From an uncultured Eubacteriales bacterium (GTDB taxonomy: Bacteria; Bacillota; Clostridia; Christensenellales; Aristaeellaceae), in the NCBI GenBank assembly GCA_902790175.1, contig CADAQZ010000013.1:53615-117614 (forward strand): a stretch of DNA of 64,000 bases, written 5' to 3'. This document shows, piece by piece, positions 1-8,699 of the stretch (position 1 is its first letter; each line of letters begins with the position of its first letter). A model generated the notes under the pieces. That model was not told the origin of the DNA. It searched no databases and worked only from the letters and a program-made list of their open reading frames with translations. The position numbers were made by a program, and so were the translations under genes.

Positions 1-750
1 GAGAAGTTCAACCTGCCGCGGGGCGGCAAGGAAAAGTACGCCGTGCAGGACAAGAAGGTGGCGAAGGTCTCGAAGAAGGGCGTCGTCACCGGCGTCGCCG
101 CCGGGCAGACGCAGCTGATGGTGAAGTACGGCAAGCAGAAGGTGGTGCTGACCGTGACGGTGGGGAACGTGGAAAACAATCTCAATCCGTTTGAGGGCGT
201 CGGCGACGCGACGCAGGTCGTGCTGGTGGAGCATTCCAGCGGCAGCAACGCCGTGCTCTCGCTGCACGAGAAGAAGGACGGCGCGTGGCAGAAGCTGTAC
301 GAGTGCGCCGCCTACGTGGGCAAGAACGGCGTCGGCAAGGAGAAGGAGGGCGACAAGAAGACCCCCCTGGGCGTGTACAACCTGACCACGCCGTTCGGCA
401 TCAAGGACGACCCCGGCGCGGCCATGCCCTACACGAAGGTGACCGAGTATCACTACTGGTGCGGCGACTCCTCCAGTCCGTATTACAACCAGCTGATGGA
501 CGAGCGCACCTGCGACCGCAAACACACCTCCGCCGACGAATACCTGATCGACTACGTGGGCGAGTACAACTACGCCATGTTCATTGACTACAACGCCGCC
601 GGGGTGCCCCACAAGGGCAGCTGCATCTTCCTGCACTGCACCGGCAAGAACAAGTACACCGCCGGATGCGTGGCCATCCCCGAGGCGGCCATGAAGCAGG
701 TGCTGCAGTGGGCCAAGGCCGGGGTGAAGATCGTGATCCGGGGGAAGTAG
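1..750 (+). CDS. L,D-transpeptidase with Big2 domain (5' partial)
   Basis: The reading frame is open from the first base, so the gene begins upstream; at least 249 residues are visible. The first ~50 residues look like the end of a bacterial Ig-like Big2 domain (VAKVSKKGVVTGVAAG, the usual 'VATVS-GVVTGVAAG' pattern). From about residue 70 to the end is a YkuD/ErfK-type L,D-transpeptidase domain, with the catalytic signature HCTGKNKYTAGCVAIP near the C-terminus, including the His and the nucleophilic Cys. Such enzymes make 3-3 crosslinks in peptidoglycan or attach proteins outside the membrane. The Big2 repeat suggests a surface or wall-associated enzyme; the signal peptide lies outside the window. 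A YkuD-fold carboxypeptidase or an inactive homologue cannot be ruled out. Confidence 0.85.
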   Translation, partial: EKFNLPRGGKEKYAVQDKKVAKVSKKGVVTGVAAGQTQLMVKYGKQKVVLTVTVGNVENNLNPFEGVGDATQVVLVEHSSGSNAVLSLHEKKDGAWQKLYECAAYVGKNGVGKEKEGDKKTPLGVYNLTTPFGIKDDPGAAMPYTKVTEYHYWCGDSSSPYYNQLMDERTCDRKHTSADEYLIDYVGEYNYAMFIDYNAAGVPHKGSCIFLHCTGKNKYTAGCVAIPEAAMKQVLQWAKAGVKIVIRGK

Positions 751-759
751 GAAACAAGG

Positions 760-856
760 AAGATCCTTCGACTTCGCGAACGCTCCGCTCAGGAGGACAG
801 GGCTTGTAAACCTGTCATTCTGAGCGGAGGCGCAGCCGAAGTCGAAGAATCTTTTT
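760..856. repeat. Long inverted repeat, GATCCTTCGACTTCG family, copy 1
   Basis: The left end reads AAGATCCTTCGACTTCG and the right end CGAAGTCGAAGAATCTT, with inner arms GCTCAGGA-GACAG and CTGTCATTCTGAGC. The transcript would fold into one long hairpin ending in a T-run, so it may also serve as terminator of the upstream L,D-transpeptidase. Related copies lie at 13952-14065, 15108-15198, 16153-16262 and 53620-53699. Confidence 0.8.
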
Positions 857-868
857 TGTTTGCGTGAA

Positions 869-916
869 AGTTAACCATAATTAACTTGACATGTAATAGT
901 TAGTTATGATAAACTA
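869..916 (+). promoter_or_regulatory. Putative feo promoter with two inverted-repeat operators
   Basis: A perfect inverted repeat AGTTAA-N6-TTAACT (869-886) runs into TTGACA (886-891), a good -35 box. A second inverted repeat TAGTT-N6-AACTA (901-916) covers the likely -10 area; no -10 hexamer with 17 bp spacing is perfect (TAAACT at 910-915 has an 18 bp spacer). Paired TTAACT/AACTA-like palindromes on an iron-uptake promoter resemble sites of DtxR/MntR-family metal repressors, but the regulator is inferred only. Confidence 0.5.
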
Positions 917-999
917 TACGCAGGATACAGGGGATTGAACCCGCACCGGCGCGCATATAGAACGCTGTGCGACGGGCGCAGGAATGGAGAGAGGCAACA

Positions 1000-3321
1000 A
1001 TGACGCTGAGGGACTTGAAGGTGGGCCAGTGCGCCCGCATCGACGCGGTGGGCGGCGAAGGCGCGCTGCGGCAGCATTTTCTGGACATGGGCGTGATCCC
1101 CGGCACCGAGGCGATGCTGGTGAAGCTGGCCCCGATGGGCGACCCCATGCAGCTGCGCGTGCGCGGCTACGAGCTGACGCTGCGGCTGGCGGACGCCGAG
1201 AAGATCGGGATCACCCCCATCGACCATCTGACCGAGATCGCCGACGAGGCGGACCGGGGCCGCGAGGCGCCCCACCTGGGCCTGGGCGAGGACGGCAAGT
1301 TCCACCCCAAGGGCAGCGGCGACCCGCTCGGCAAGGGCGAAAAGCTGACGTTTGCGCTGGTGGGCAACCAGAACAGCGGCAAGACCACGCTGTTCAACCA
1401 GCTGACCGGCGCGAACCAGCACGTGGGCAACTTCCCGGGCGTGACGGTGGACCGCAAGGACGGCGCGATCCGCGGCCACCTGCCGGGCATCTACTCGATG
1501 TCGCCCTACTCCAGCGAGGAGCTCGTGTCGCGCGACTTCGTGCTGAAGTCGAAGCCCAAGGCCATCATCAACATCGTGGACGCCACCAACATCGAGCGCA
1601 ACCTGTACCTGACGATGCAGATATTGGAGATGGGCATCCCCACGGTGGTGGCGCTGAACATGATGGACGAAGTGACGGGCAACGGCGGCGCGATCGACAT
1701 CAACGGCATGGAGGCGGCGCTGGGCGTGCCCGTAGTGCCGATCTCGGCGGCGAAGAACGAGGGCGTGGACGAGCTGGTGAAGCACGCGATGCACATCGCG
1801 TACTACCAGGAAAAACCTTTAAGATATGACTTTTGTGACAGCGACGACCACGGCGGCGCGGTGCATCGGTGCATCCACGCGGTGGTGCACCTGATCGAAG
1901 ACCACGCGAACGCCGCCGGGCTGCCCGTGCGCTTCGCCGCGGCGAAGATCATCGAGGGCGACCAGCTGATCCTGGACCAGCTGGCGCTGGACGAGAACGA
2001 GCGCGAGACGCTGGAGCACATCGTATTGCAGATGGAGAAGGAGCGCGGCCTGGACCGAAGCGCCGCCATCGCTGACATGCGCTTCGCGTTCATCCACCGC
2101 GTGTGCGTGCGCTGCGTGACCCGCCCGCGCGAGAGCCGCGAGCACCTGCGCAGTCAGCGCATCGACAGGATCCTCACCGGGCGCTACACGGCGCTGCCGG
2201 TGTTCATCGGCATCATGGCGCTGGTGTTCTACCTGACGTTCAACGTGGTGGGCGCGTTCTTGCAGGACCTGCTGGCCATGGGCGTGGAGGCGCTGAAGGG
2301 CGCGGTGGACGCGGCGCTGACCGCCGGGAACGTGAACCCCGCCATCCACGGGCTGATCATCGACGGCATCTTCGAGGGCGTGGGCAGCGTGCTGAGCTTT
2401 TTGCCCATCATCGTCACGCTGTTCTTCTTCCTGTCGCTATTGGAGGACAGCGGCTACATCGCCCGCGTGGCCTTCTTCATGGACAAGCTGCTGCGCAAGA
2501 TCGGCCTGTCCGGGCGCAGCATCGTACCGATGCTGATCGGCTTCGGCTGCACGGTTCCGGCGGTGATGGCCACGCGCACGCTGCCCAGCGAGCGCGACCG
2601 CAAGATGACGATACTGCTCACGCCGTTCATGAGCTGCACGGCGAAGCTGCCCATCTACGCCTTCTTCGTGCAAGCCTTCTTCCCCAAGCGGGGCGGCCTG
2701 GTGATGACGGAATTGTACCTGCTGGGCATCTGCATGGGCATCCTGGCGGCGCTGCTGTTCAAGGGCACGCTGTTCAAGGGCGAGGCCGTGCCGTTCGTGA
2801 TGGAGCTGCCGAACTACCGCCTGCCCAGCCCCCGCAGCGTGTTCCAGCTGCTGTGGGAGAAGGCGAAGGACTTTTTGCAGCGCGCGTTCTCGGTGATCCT
2901 GATCGCCACGATCGTGGTCTGGTTCCTCAAGAGCTTTGACCTGCGCTTCAACCTGCTGTCGGAGGAGGAGTCCGCGCGGAGCATCCTGGCGGCCATTTCC
3001 GGCGTGCTGGTGCCGATCCTGAGGCCCATTGGGCTGGGCGACTGGCGCGTGGCCACGGCGCTGATCTCCGGCTTCATGGCCAAGGAGAGCGTGGTGTCGG
3101 TGCTGGAGGTGCTGTTCGCGGACGGCGTCGCCGCCTCGATGACGGCGCTGACCGCTTCCTCGCTGCTGGCGTTCAGCCTGCTCTACACGCCCTGTGTGGC
3201 CGCCGTCGCCGCCATCCGGCGCGAGTTGGGCCGCAAGTGGGCGCTGGGCGTCGCGCTGTGGCAGTGCGCCGTGGCGTGGCTCGTCGCGCTCGTCGTGCGG
3301 CTTATTGGCAGTGTGATTTAG
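1000..3321 (+). CDS. feoB: Ferrous iron transporter, FeoA-FeoB fusion
   Basis: This 773-residue protein imports Fe2+ across the cytoplasmic membrane. Residues 1-75 form a FeoA (SH3-like) domain fused to FeoB. The FeoB G domain shows G1 GNQNSGKTT (122-130), G2 around GVTVD (147-151), G4 NMMDEV (220-225) and G5 PISAAKNEG. The membrane part (about 400-770) contains the conserved SGRSIVPMLIGFGCTVPA and SLLYTPC gate segments. The G3 motif is abnormal: where FeoB proteins have a beta strand ending DLPGIYS, this one reads GAIRGHLPGIYS, so the Asp and about seven residues before it are missing in frame at about nucleotide 1480. The start ATG at 1000 follows GAGAGG; an in-frame GTG at 967 has no Shine-Dalgarno. 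A Cys-rich FeoB partner gene follows. Confidence 0.93.
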   Translation: MTLRDLKVGQCARIDAVGGEGALRQHFLDMGVIPGTEAMLVKLAPMGDPMQLRVRGYELTLRLADAEKIGITPIDHLTEIADEADRGREAPHLGLGEDGKFHPKGSGDPLGKGEKLTFALVGNQNSGKTTLFNQLTGANQHVGNFPGVTVDRKDGAIRGHLPGIYSMSPYSSEELVSRDFVLKSKPKAIINIVDATNIERNLYLTMQILEMGIPTVVALNMMDEVTGNGGAIDINGMEAALGVPVVPISAAKNEGVDELVKHAMHIAYYQEKPLRYDFCDSDDHGGAVHRCIHAVVHLIEDHANAAGLPVRFAAAKIIEGDQLILDQLALDENERETLEHIVLQMEKERGLDRSAAIADMRFAFIHRVCVRCVTRPRESREHLRSQRIDRILTGRYTALPVFIGIMALVFYLTFNVVGAFLQDLLAMGVEALKGAVDAALTAGNVNPAIHGLIIDGIFEGVGSVLSFLPIIVTLFFFLSLLEDSGYIARVAFFMDKLLRKIGLSGRSIVPMLIGFGCTVPAVMATRTLPSERDRKMTILLTPFMSCTAKLPIYAFFVQAFFPKRGGLVMTELYLLGICMGILAALLFKGTLFKGEAVPFVMELPNYRLPSPRSVFQLLWEKAKDFLQRAFSVILIATIVVWFLKSFDLRFNLLSEEESARSILAAISGVLVPILRPIGLGDWRVATALISGFMAKESVVSVLEVLFADGVAASMTALTASSLLAFSLLYTPCVAAVAAIRRELGRKWALGVALWQCAVAWLVALVVRLIGSVI

Positions 3322-3638
3322 GAGAGTGAAGAGTGGAGAGTGGAGAGTTGAGAGTGAGGAGTTAGGAGTGAGGAGTTAGGAGTTGATGGCGGCTGCCGCG
3401 CGCCAAAAGCCTCCCCTGTGTAAGGGGAGGTGGCCCGTAGGGCCGGAGGGGTTGTAGGGGCGGCGTTGCGGCGGAAGGTCCGCCCCCGCGCCCGCCCAAA
3501 GCCTTCCCCTTTAGGGGGCCGAAGGCCTAGCGTCAGCGTCAGGTGGCGCGTAGCGCCGGATGAGGTCGTCTCCCTTTTCTGTCGGAGCGCCCTCCTCACT
3601 ATTCGCCCAAACCGATTCGATCATAAAGGAGATCAACC
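3322..3638. repeat. Intergenic repeat patch between feoB and its small partner
   Basis: No gene is visible. Bases 3322-3385 are GAGTGAAGAGTGGAGAG-type short units. Then come small GC hairpins: CCTCCCC/GGGGAGG (3410-3430), a GGGCGGCG-type palindrome near 3456-3473, and GCCTTCCCCTTTAGGGGG and GGCGCGTAGCGCC hairpins around 3499-3555. The same unit types recur elsewhere in the window. Confidence 0.7.
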
Positions 3639-3788
3639 ATGAACCCATTGGATGCTTTGATCCTCGCCCTCGTGGCCGTCGCCGTCGCGCTGGCGGTTTG
3701 GAAGCTCGTCCGCGACAAAAAGCGCGGCAAGGGCACGTGCGGCTGCGGTTGCGCGAACTGCACGATGAAATGCGATAAAAGGGAATAG
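3639..3788 (+). CDS. FeoB-associated Cys-rich membrane protein
   Basis: This 49-residue gene begins at ATG 3639 after AAAGGAGA (3625-3632). It encodes one N-terminal membrane helix (about residues 5-24), a basic stretch (RDKKRGKG) and a short Cys-rich tail, TCGCGCANCTMKC. Size, topology and position downstream of feoB match the FeoB-associated Cys-rich membrane protein family, thought to assist Fe2+ transport on the cytoplasmic side, perhaps as an iron-binding accessory like FeoC; its biochemical role is not established. It lies about 320 bp from feoB across a repeat patch, so it may be cotranscribed or have its own promoter. Confidence 0.85.
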   Translation: MNPLDALILALVAVAVALAVWKLVRDKKRGKGTCGCGCANCTMKCDKRE

Positions 3789-3811
3789 GCAATAGGGAGA
3801 CCGAGCACCCG

Positions 3812-3836
3812 AAAAACAGTCCGGTGGACTGTTTTT
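3812..3836. terminator. Hairpin with A/T flanks (bidirectional terminator)
   Basis: Arms AAAAACAGTCC and GGACTGTTTTT enclose a 3-nt loop. The T5 tract on either strand suits termination of the feo genes and of the minus-strand gene converging from the right. A GGGGCGGCG-type palindrome follows at 3880-3900. Confidence 0.6.
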
Positions 3837-3943
3837 AGCGAGGTCGGGCCGGCAGGCCCTCGGCAATAGGAATGGCGCAGGGGCGGCGTTGCGCCGCCCA
3901 CCTTGCACTGTGTCCAACATTCGCGGTCGCGATACTTGCGCCG

Positions 3944-4882
3944 CTACCCATTTCCCGCCAGCCAGTGCGCCAGGGCGGCGTAGTCGCCCCGGACGGGGGA
4001 GAGCCCCGGCAGGGCGGACGCGCCCGACGATGGGACGATCTCGCCGCCCGACTGTCCGAAGACCCGCGCAAGCGGGTCTTTCATATTGCCCCGGATGCGC
4101 GCCCAGGCGTCCGGGTCGTCCCGCGCCAGGAGCCCCGCGGCGTAGCGCAGCGCCCACAGCTGCGCCGAGTCGGCGAAAACCCCGCCCGCATCCGCGCACC
4201 GCTGCCACGCGGCGATGTTGGCCGCGCCCTCGTCGGCGATGCCGTTGAGGTGCATCAGCTCGTGCACGGCCGTGAAGGGGAGAAGCGCCGCGGGCGCGCT
4301 GGCGTCCACGACGGCCTCGCCGGTCGGCGGTGCAAACAGCCCCGACACGCCCCCGGCGCGCATCCACTCCGGGTAACGCGCGGCCTTCACCATGCAGTCC
4401 GGCAGGCCCGCGACCCCAGGCGCGAGGCGCAGGGCCTCGGCACTCTCCGGAAATTCGAGCGGCGCGGCGTTCAGCCGGTCGACGAGCGCGTCGCACAGCC
4501 ACGCGAGCTGATTGGCGTCGGGCTCGGGCGGGAGGTCCGCCGGCGCGAGCATTGCTGGGAGCCACGCGAGCGCCAGCAGCGTCGCAAGCGCCAGCGCCGC
4601 CGCGGCGACGCCGCGCAGCCAGCGCAGGAGGGGCTCCATGCGTCGGCGAAGGAGCGCGCGGAGAACCGCGGAAACCAGCGCCAGCAGCGCCGCGACGCCG
4701 ACGGCAAAGGTTAATGGCTCCGAGACGGGGAAGGGGACGCGCGCCGTCAGCCGGTGCAGCGCCATCGTCAGGGGATGGGAGAGGCGCTCGCGGAGAAAGG
4801 CGGGAAACGCCCGGCAGAGCAGGCAAAACAGGGCAAGGGACGATGCCCAGAGGATCCAGAGGCGCTTTCCCTTCCTCGCCAT
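3944..4882 (-). CDS. DUF3810 family membrane protein with HExxH motif
   Basis: The 312-residue product has three N-terminal hydrophobic helices (about residues 8-25, 55-80 and 95-115), followed by an extracytoplasmic domain. In that domain AVHELMHLNGIADEGAAN carries an HExxH zinc-binding motif plus a downstream Glu, as in the DUF3810 family of predicted membrane metallopeptidases. The start is ATG 4882, preceded by AGGAGGT; an in-frame GTG-type extension to 4918 lacks a ribosome binding site. Substrate and role are unknown; wall or membrane protein turnover is a reasonable guess from the family. Confidence 0.75.
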   Translation of the reverse strand: MARKGKRLWILWASSLALFCLLCRAFPAFLRERLSHPLTMALHRLTARVPFPVSEPLTFAVGVAALLALVSAVLRALLRRRMEPLLRWLRGVAAAALALATLLALAWLPAMLAPADLPPEPDANQLAWLCDALVDRLNAAPLEFPESAEALRLAPGVAGLPDCMVKAARYPEWMRAGGVSGLFAPPTGEAVVDASAPAALLPFTAVHELMHLNGIADEGAANIAAWQRCADAGGVFADSAQLWALRYAAGLLARDDPDAWARIRGNMKDPLARVFGQSGGEIVPSSGASALPGLSPVRGDYAALAHWLAGNG

Positions 4883-4973
4883 GGTGAAACCTCCTTGGTA
4901 AACCCATATGTATCGCACACATTATCCCATATATCGCTTTCCAAAATCAAAGGTAATATCTGCCAATCGGCGA

Positions 4974-5002
4974 TTGCAAGCGCCCGCGCAATCCGATATA
5001 AT
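4974..5002 (+). promoter_or_regulatory. Sigma-A-type promoter of the ABC exporter pair
   Basis: TTGCAA (4974-4979), a 17 bp spacer and TATAAT (4997-5002) lie 33 bp before the first exporter gene. Confidence 0.75.
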
Positions 5003-5034
5003 AAAGTCACACCAAAATCGCGAGGAACTCATAC

Positions 5035-6831
5035 ATGCTGAAATACCTGAAAAAGTACCGCGTCCAGTGCGTGTGCGCGCCGCTGTTCAAGATGTTTGAG
5101 GCGCTGCTGGACCTGTTTGTGCCGCTGGTGGTGGCCTCGATCATCGACAAGGGCATCGCCGCGGGAAGCGCGGGCCCCGTGTGGCGCATGAGCGGCCTGC
5201 TGGTGGCGCTGGGGCTGGCGGGGCTGGCGGCGGCGGTCACGGCGCAATACTTCGCGGCGAAGGCGGCCACCGGCTTGTTTGAAAAGCTGACGTCGCTGGC
5301 GTTTTCGGACGTGGACCGGCTGGGCACGTCCGCGATGATCACGCGCATGACCAGCGACGTGAACCAGGCCCAGACCGGCGTGAACATGGCGCTGCGGCTG
5401 CTATTGCGCTCGCCGTTCGTGGTGCTGGGGGCGATGATCATGGCTTTTACGATCGACGTGCGCTGCGCGCTGATCTTCGCGCTGGTGATCGCGGCGCTGT
5501 CGGCGGTGGTGGCCGCCATCATGGCGGCGAACATTCCGATGATGCAGGGCGTGCAGCGGCAGCTGGAGGCCGTGCTGGGCGCGACGCGCGAGAGCCTCGC
5601 CGGGGCGCGGGTGATCCGCGCGTTCCGCCGCGAGGATGCGGAGTACCAGGCCTTCCGCGCGAAGAACCGCGAGCTGGCCGCCCGCCAGCTGCGGGCCGGG
5701 CGCGTGTCGGCGCTCCTCAATCCCGTGACCTACGTGCTGATCAACCTGGCGGTGATCCTGCTGGTGCGCCAGGGCGCGATCCGCGTCGATTCCGGCGCGC
5801 TGAGCACCGGCCAGGTGGTGGCGCTGTACAACTACATGAGCCAGATTCTGGTGGAGCTTTTGAAGTTCGCCGCGCTGATCATCACGATCAACAAGGGCTG
5901 GGCCAGCTGGAAGCGCGTGGAGGACGTGCTGGCGCTGACGCCCTCGATGGCCGTGCCCGGCGAGATGGGCGGCGCGCCGTCCGAGAGCGCCCCGGCGGTG
6001 GCGTTCGAGCACGTGACGCTGACCTATCCCGGCGCGGGCAGCCCCGCGCTGGAGGACATCGACTTCGCCGTGTCGCGCGGGCAGACCGTGGGCATCATCG
6101 GCGGCACCGGCTCCGGCAAGAGCTCGCTGGCGCGGCTGATCCCGCGCTTTTACGACGTGACCTCCGGCGCGGTGCGCGTGAACGGCGTGGACGTGCGCGA
6201 CTGGTCGAAGGACGCGCTGCGCGCGAAGATCGGCGCAGTGCCCCAGAAGGCGTCGCTGTTCAAGGGCACGATCCGCGACAACCTGCGCTGGGGCGATCCC
6301 GACGCCACAGACGAAGATTTGATCGAGGCCGCGGCCATCGCGCAGGCCTCGGACGTGCTGGCGGCGAAGGGCGGGCTGGACGGCGAGATCGCCCAGAACG
6401 GCGGCAACCTGTCCGGCGGCCAGCGGCAGCGCCTGACCATCGCGCGGGCGCTGGCGCGGCGGCCCGAGATCCTGATCCTGGACGACAGCGCCTCCGCGCT
6501 GGACATGGCCACCGACGCGCGGCTGCGCGGGGCCATTGCGGGGCTGTCGTACCGGCCCACCGTGTTCATCATCTCCCAGCGGGCGGCCTCGATCATGCGC
6601 GCGGACCTGATCCTGGTGCTGGACGACGGCAGGATCGTCGGCAAGGGCACGCACGCCGAATTGCTCGAAACCTGTCCGATCTATAAGGAAATCTACGACT
6701 CTCAATTCGGCGGGGAGGCCCCGCTGCCGGATGCTGCCGCGACGGGAAGCCATCCGGTTCGCGCCATAGATTCAAGCGCGAACCGTCTGTGTGGCGATCC
6801 TGAAAAGGATAATGGGGAGGTGAGCGCGTGA
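5035..6831 (+). CDS. ABC exporter half-transporter, degenerate ATP site
   Basis: This 598-residue type IV ABC exporter has a six-helix membrane domain (about 1-310) and a nucleotide-binding domain. The Walker A is GGTGSGKSS and the signature LSGGQRQRL is canonical. The Walker B ends ILILDDSASALD, with Asp instead of the catalytic Glu, and the H-loop reads ISQR, with Gln instead of His. These are the hallmarks of the non-catalytic subunit in heterodimeric exporters of the TM287/288 and BmrCD type. Its stop codon overlaps the start of the second half-transporter, so the two are translationally coupled and very likely form one heterodimer. Exported substrate is unknown (drugs, lipids or peptides). 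Confidence 0.92.
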   Translation: MLKYLKKYRVQCVCAPLFKMFEALLDLFVPLVVASIIDKGIAAGSAGPVWRMSGLLVALGLAGLAAAVTAQYFAAKAATGLFEKLTSLAFSDVDRLGTSAMITRMTSDVNQAQTGVNMALRLLLRSPFVVLGAMIMAFTIDVRCALIFALVIAALSAVVAAIMAANIPMMQGVQRQLEAVLGATRESLAGARVIRAFRREDAEYQAFRAKNRELAARQLRAGRVSALLNPVTYVLINLAVILLVRQGAIRVDSGALSTGQVVALYNYMSQILVELLKFAALIITINKGWASWKRVEDVLALTPSMAVPGEMGGAPSESAPAVAFEHVTLTYPGAGSPALEDIDFAVSRGQTVGIIGGTGSGKSSLARLIPRFYDVTSGAVRVNGVDVRDWSKDALRAKIGAVPQKASLFKGTIRDNLRWGDPDATDEDLIEAAAIAQASDVLAAKGGLDGEIAQNGGNLSGGQRQRLTIARALARRPEILILDDSASALDMATDARLRGAIAGLSYRPTVFIISQRAASIMRADLILVLDDGRIVGKGTHAELLETCPIYKEIYDSQFGGEAPLPDAAATGSHPVRAIDSSANRLCGDPEKDNGEVSA

Positions 6832-8588
6832 TGCGAACCTCCACGGGCCAGATCGGGACGATCAAGAAGGTTTTAAGGCACATCGGCCGCTACAGGTGGC
6901 TGGTGCTGGCGTCGCTGATCCTGTCGGCGGCGACGGTGCTGCTGACGCTGGCGGTGCCGATCCTGGTAGGCCGCGCCATCGACGGCATCATCGGCGCGGG
7001 ACAGGTGCGCTTCGACATCGTGTGGCCGCTGCTGTGGCGCATCGGCGTCTGCGTGGCGCTGACGGCGCTGGGCACGTGGGTGATGAACGTCGTGAACAAC
7101 CGCGTGACGTTCGACGTGGTGCGCGATCTGCGCGAGGAGGCGCTCTCGCGCATCCACCGGCTGCCGCTTTCCTATATCGACGCGCATCCCCACGGCGAGA
7201 CCGTCAGCCGCGTGATCGCCGACGCGGACCAGTTCGCGGACGGCCTGCTGATGGGCTTTACGCAGCTGTTCTCCGGCGCGCTGACGATCGTGTTCACGCT
7301 GGCGTTCATGCTGACGCAGAGCGCGCTGATCACGCTGGTGGTCGTGTGCGTGACGCCGCTTTCGCTGTTCGTGGCGCGGTTCATCGCCACGCGCACCTAC
7401 GCCATGTTCCGCGCCCAGTCCGAGACCCGCGGCGAGCAAACGGCCTTCATCAACGAGATGATCGGCAATCTGAAGGTGGTGCAGGCCTACGGGCGCGAGG
7501 CCGCCGAGACCGCGCGCTTCGACGGCATCAACGAGCGCCTGCGGGACTGCTCGCTGCGCGCCACGTTCTTCTCCTCGCTGACGAACCCCTGCACGCGCTT
7601 CGTCAACGCCGTGGTGTACGCGCTGGTGGCCCTCGCCGGGGCGCTGGCGGCGCTGGCCCCCGGCAGCGCGATGACCGTGGGCATGCTGACGGCCTTTCTG
7701 AGCTACGCCAACCAGTACACCAAGCCCTTCAACGAGATCTCCGGCGTGGTGACGGAGCTGCAGAACGCCGTCGCCTGTGCTGCGCGGCTGTTCGAGCTGA
7801 TCGAGGCCCCGGTGGAGACGCCGGACGCGCCGGACGCCGCGCCGCTTTCGGACGTGCGGGGCGCGGTGGCGTTCGACCACGTCTATTTCTCCTATGTCAA
7901 GGACCGCAGGCTGATCGAGGACTTCAACCTGTCGGTGGAGCCGGGCTGCCGCGTGGCCATCGTGGGGCCCACGGGCTGCGGCAAGACGACGCTGATCAAT
8001 CTGCTGATGCGATTCTACGACGCCGACGCCGGGGCGATCTCGGTGGAGGGACGCGACGTGCGCGACATCCCGCGGCGCAGCCTGCGCGAGGCCTACGGCA
8101 TGGTGCTGCAGGAGACGTGGCTGAAGAACGCCACGATCCGCGAGAACATCGCCATGGGCCGCCCCGACGCCCCCGAGGACGAGATCGTCGCCGCGGCGAA
8201 GGCCTCGCACGCGCATGGGTTCATCCGCCGCCTGCCCAACGGCTACGACACCGTGGTGGGCGAGGACGGCGGGCAGCTCTCGCAGGGACAGAAGCAGCTG
8301 CTGTGCATCGCGCGTGTGATGCTGTGCCTGCCGCCGATACTGATCCTGGACGAGGCGACGAGCTCCATCGACACGCGCACGGAATTGAAGATCCAGTCCG
8401 CGTTCGCCAAGCTGATGGCGGGCCGCACGTCGTTCATCGTGGCGCACCGCCTCTCCACGATCCGCGAGGCCGACGTGATCCTCGTGATGCGCGAGGGCAA
8501 GATCGTCGAGCAGGGCGACCACGATTCGCTGCTCAAGAAGGGCGGGTTTTATGCGGAGTTGTACAACAGTCAGTGGAGCGTGGAGTGA
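6831..8588 (+). CDS. ABC exporter half-transporter, catalytic partner
   Basis: This 585-residue protein has the same membrane-plus-NBD layout as its upstream neighbour. Walker A is GPTGCGKTT, the Walker B ILILDEATSSID keeps the catalytic Glu, and the H-loop VAHRLSTI keeps His. Its signature is LSQGQKQLL, deviating from LSGGQ. The degenerate signature here and the degenerate Walker B and H-loop in the partner would fall in the same composite site, leaving one active and one inactive site, as known for heterodimeric exporters. The start is ATG 6831 in a TGATG overlap after GGGGAGG; GTG 6828 is also possible. Confidence 0.92.
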   Translation: MRTSTGQIGTIKKVLRHIGRYRWLVLASLILSAATVLLTLAVPILVGRAIDGIIGAGQVRFDIVWPLLWRIGVCVALTALGTWVMNVVNNRVTFDVVRDLREEALSRIHRLPLSYIDAHPHGETVSRVIADADQFADGLLMGFTQLFSGALTIVFTLAFMLTQSALITLVVVCVTPLSLFVARFIATRTYAMFRAQSETRGEQTAFINEMIGNLKVVQAYGREAAETARFDGINERLRDCSLRATFFSSLTNPCTRFVNAVVYALVALAGALAALAPGSAMTVGMLTAFLSYANQYTKPFNEISGVVTELQNAVACAARLFELIEAPVETPDAPDAAPLSDVRGAVAFDHVYFSYVKDRRLIEDFNLSVEPGCRVAIVGPTGCGKTTLINLLMRFYDADAGAISVEGRDVRDIPRRSLREAYGMVLQETWLKNATIRENIAMGRPDAPEDEIVAAAKASHAHGFIRRLPNGYDTVVGEDGGQLSQGQKQLLCIARVMLCLPPILILDEATSSIDTRTELKIQSAFAKLMAGRTSFIVAHRLSTIREADVILVMREGKIVEQGDHDSLLKKGGFYAELYNSQWSVE

Positions 8589-8664
8589 AGAGTGGAGAGT
8601 GGAGAGTGGAGAGTGAAGAATGAGGAATTAGGAATATGTAGGGGCGGCGCAACGCCGCCCCTAC
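8586..8664. repeat. GAGTGGAGAG-type repeat followed by GGGCGGCG palindrome
   Basis: Short purine-rich units GAGTGGAGAG and relatives run from 8586 to 8634. A perfect GC palindrome follows (GGGGCGGCGC then its complement, 8641-8661). The palindrome could terminate transcription from both sides; copies occur at 24457 and, in variant form, at 35471 and 3880. Confidence 0.65.
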
Positions 8665-8699
8665 TTGTTTGTCGCCATTATCTCAACTCTAAACTCTCA

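Noticed and set aside
3322-3400. CRISPR-like array from regular GAGT repeats
   Set aside because: Units are 7-10 bp with no spacers of constant length, and no cas genes are present.
3639-3788. RiPP (modified peptide) precursor because of the Cys-rich tail
   Set aside because: It has an N-terminal membrane helix, lies behind feoB and matches the FeoB-associated family; no modification enzymes are nearby.
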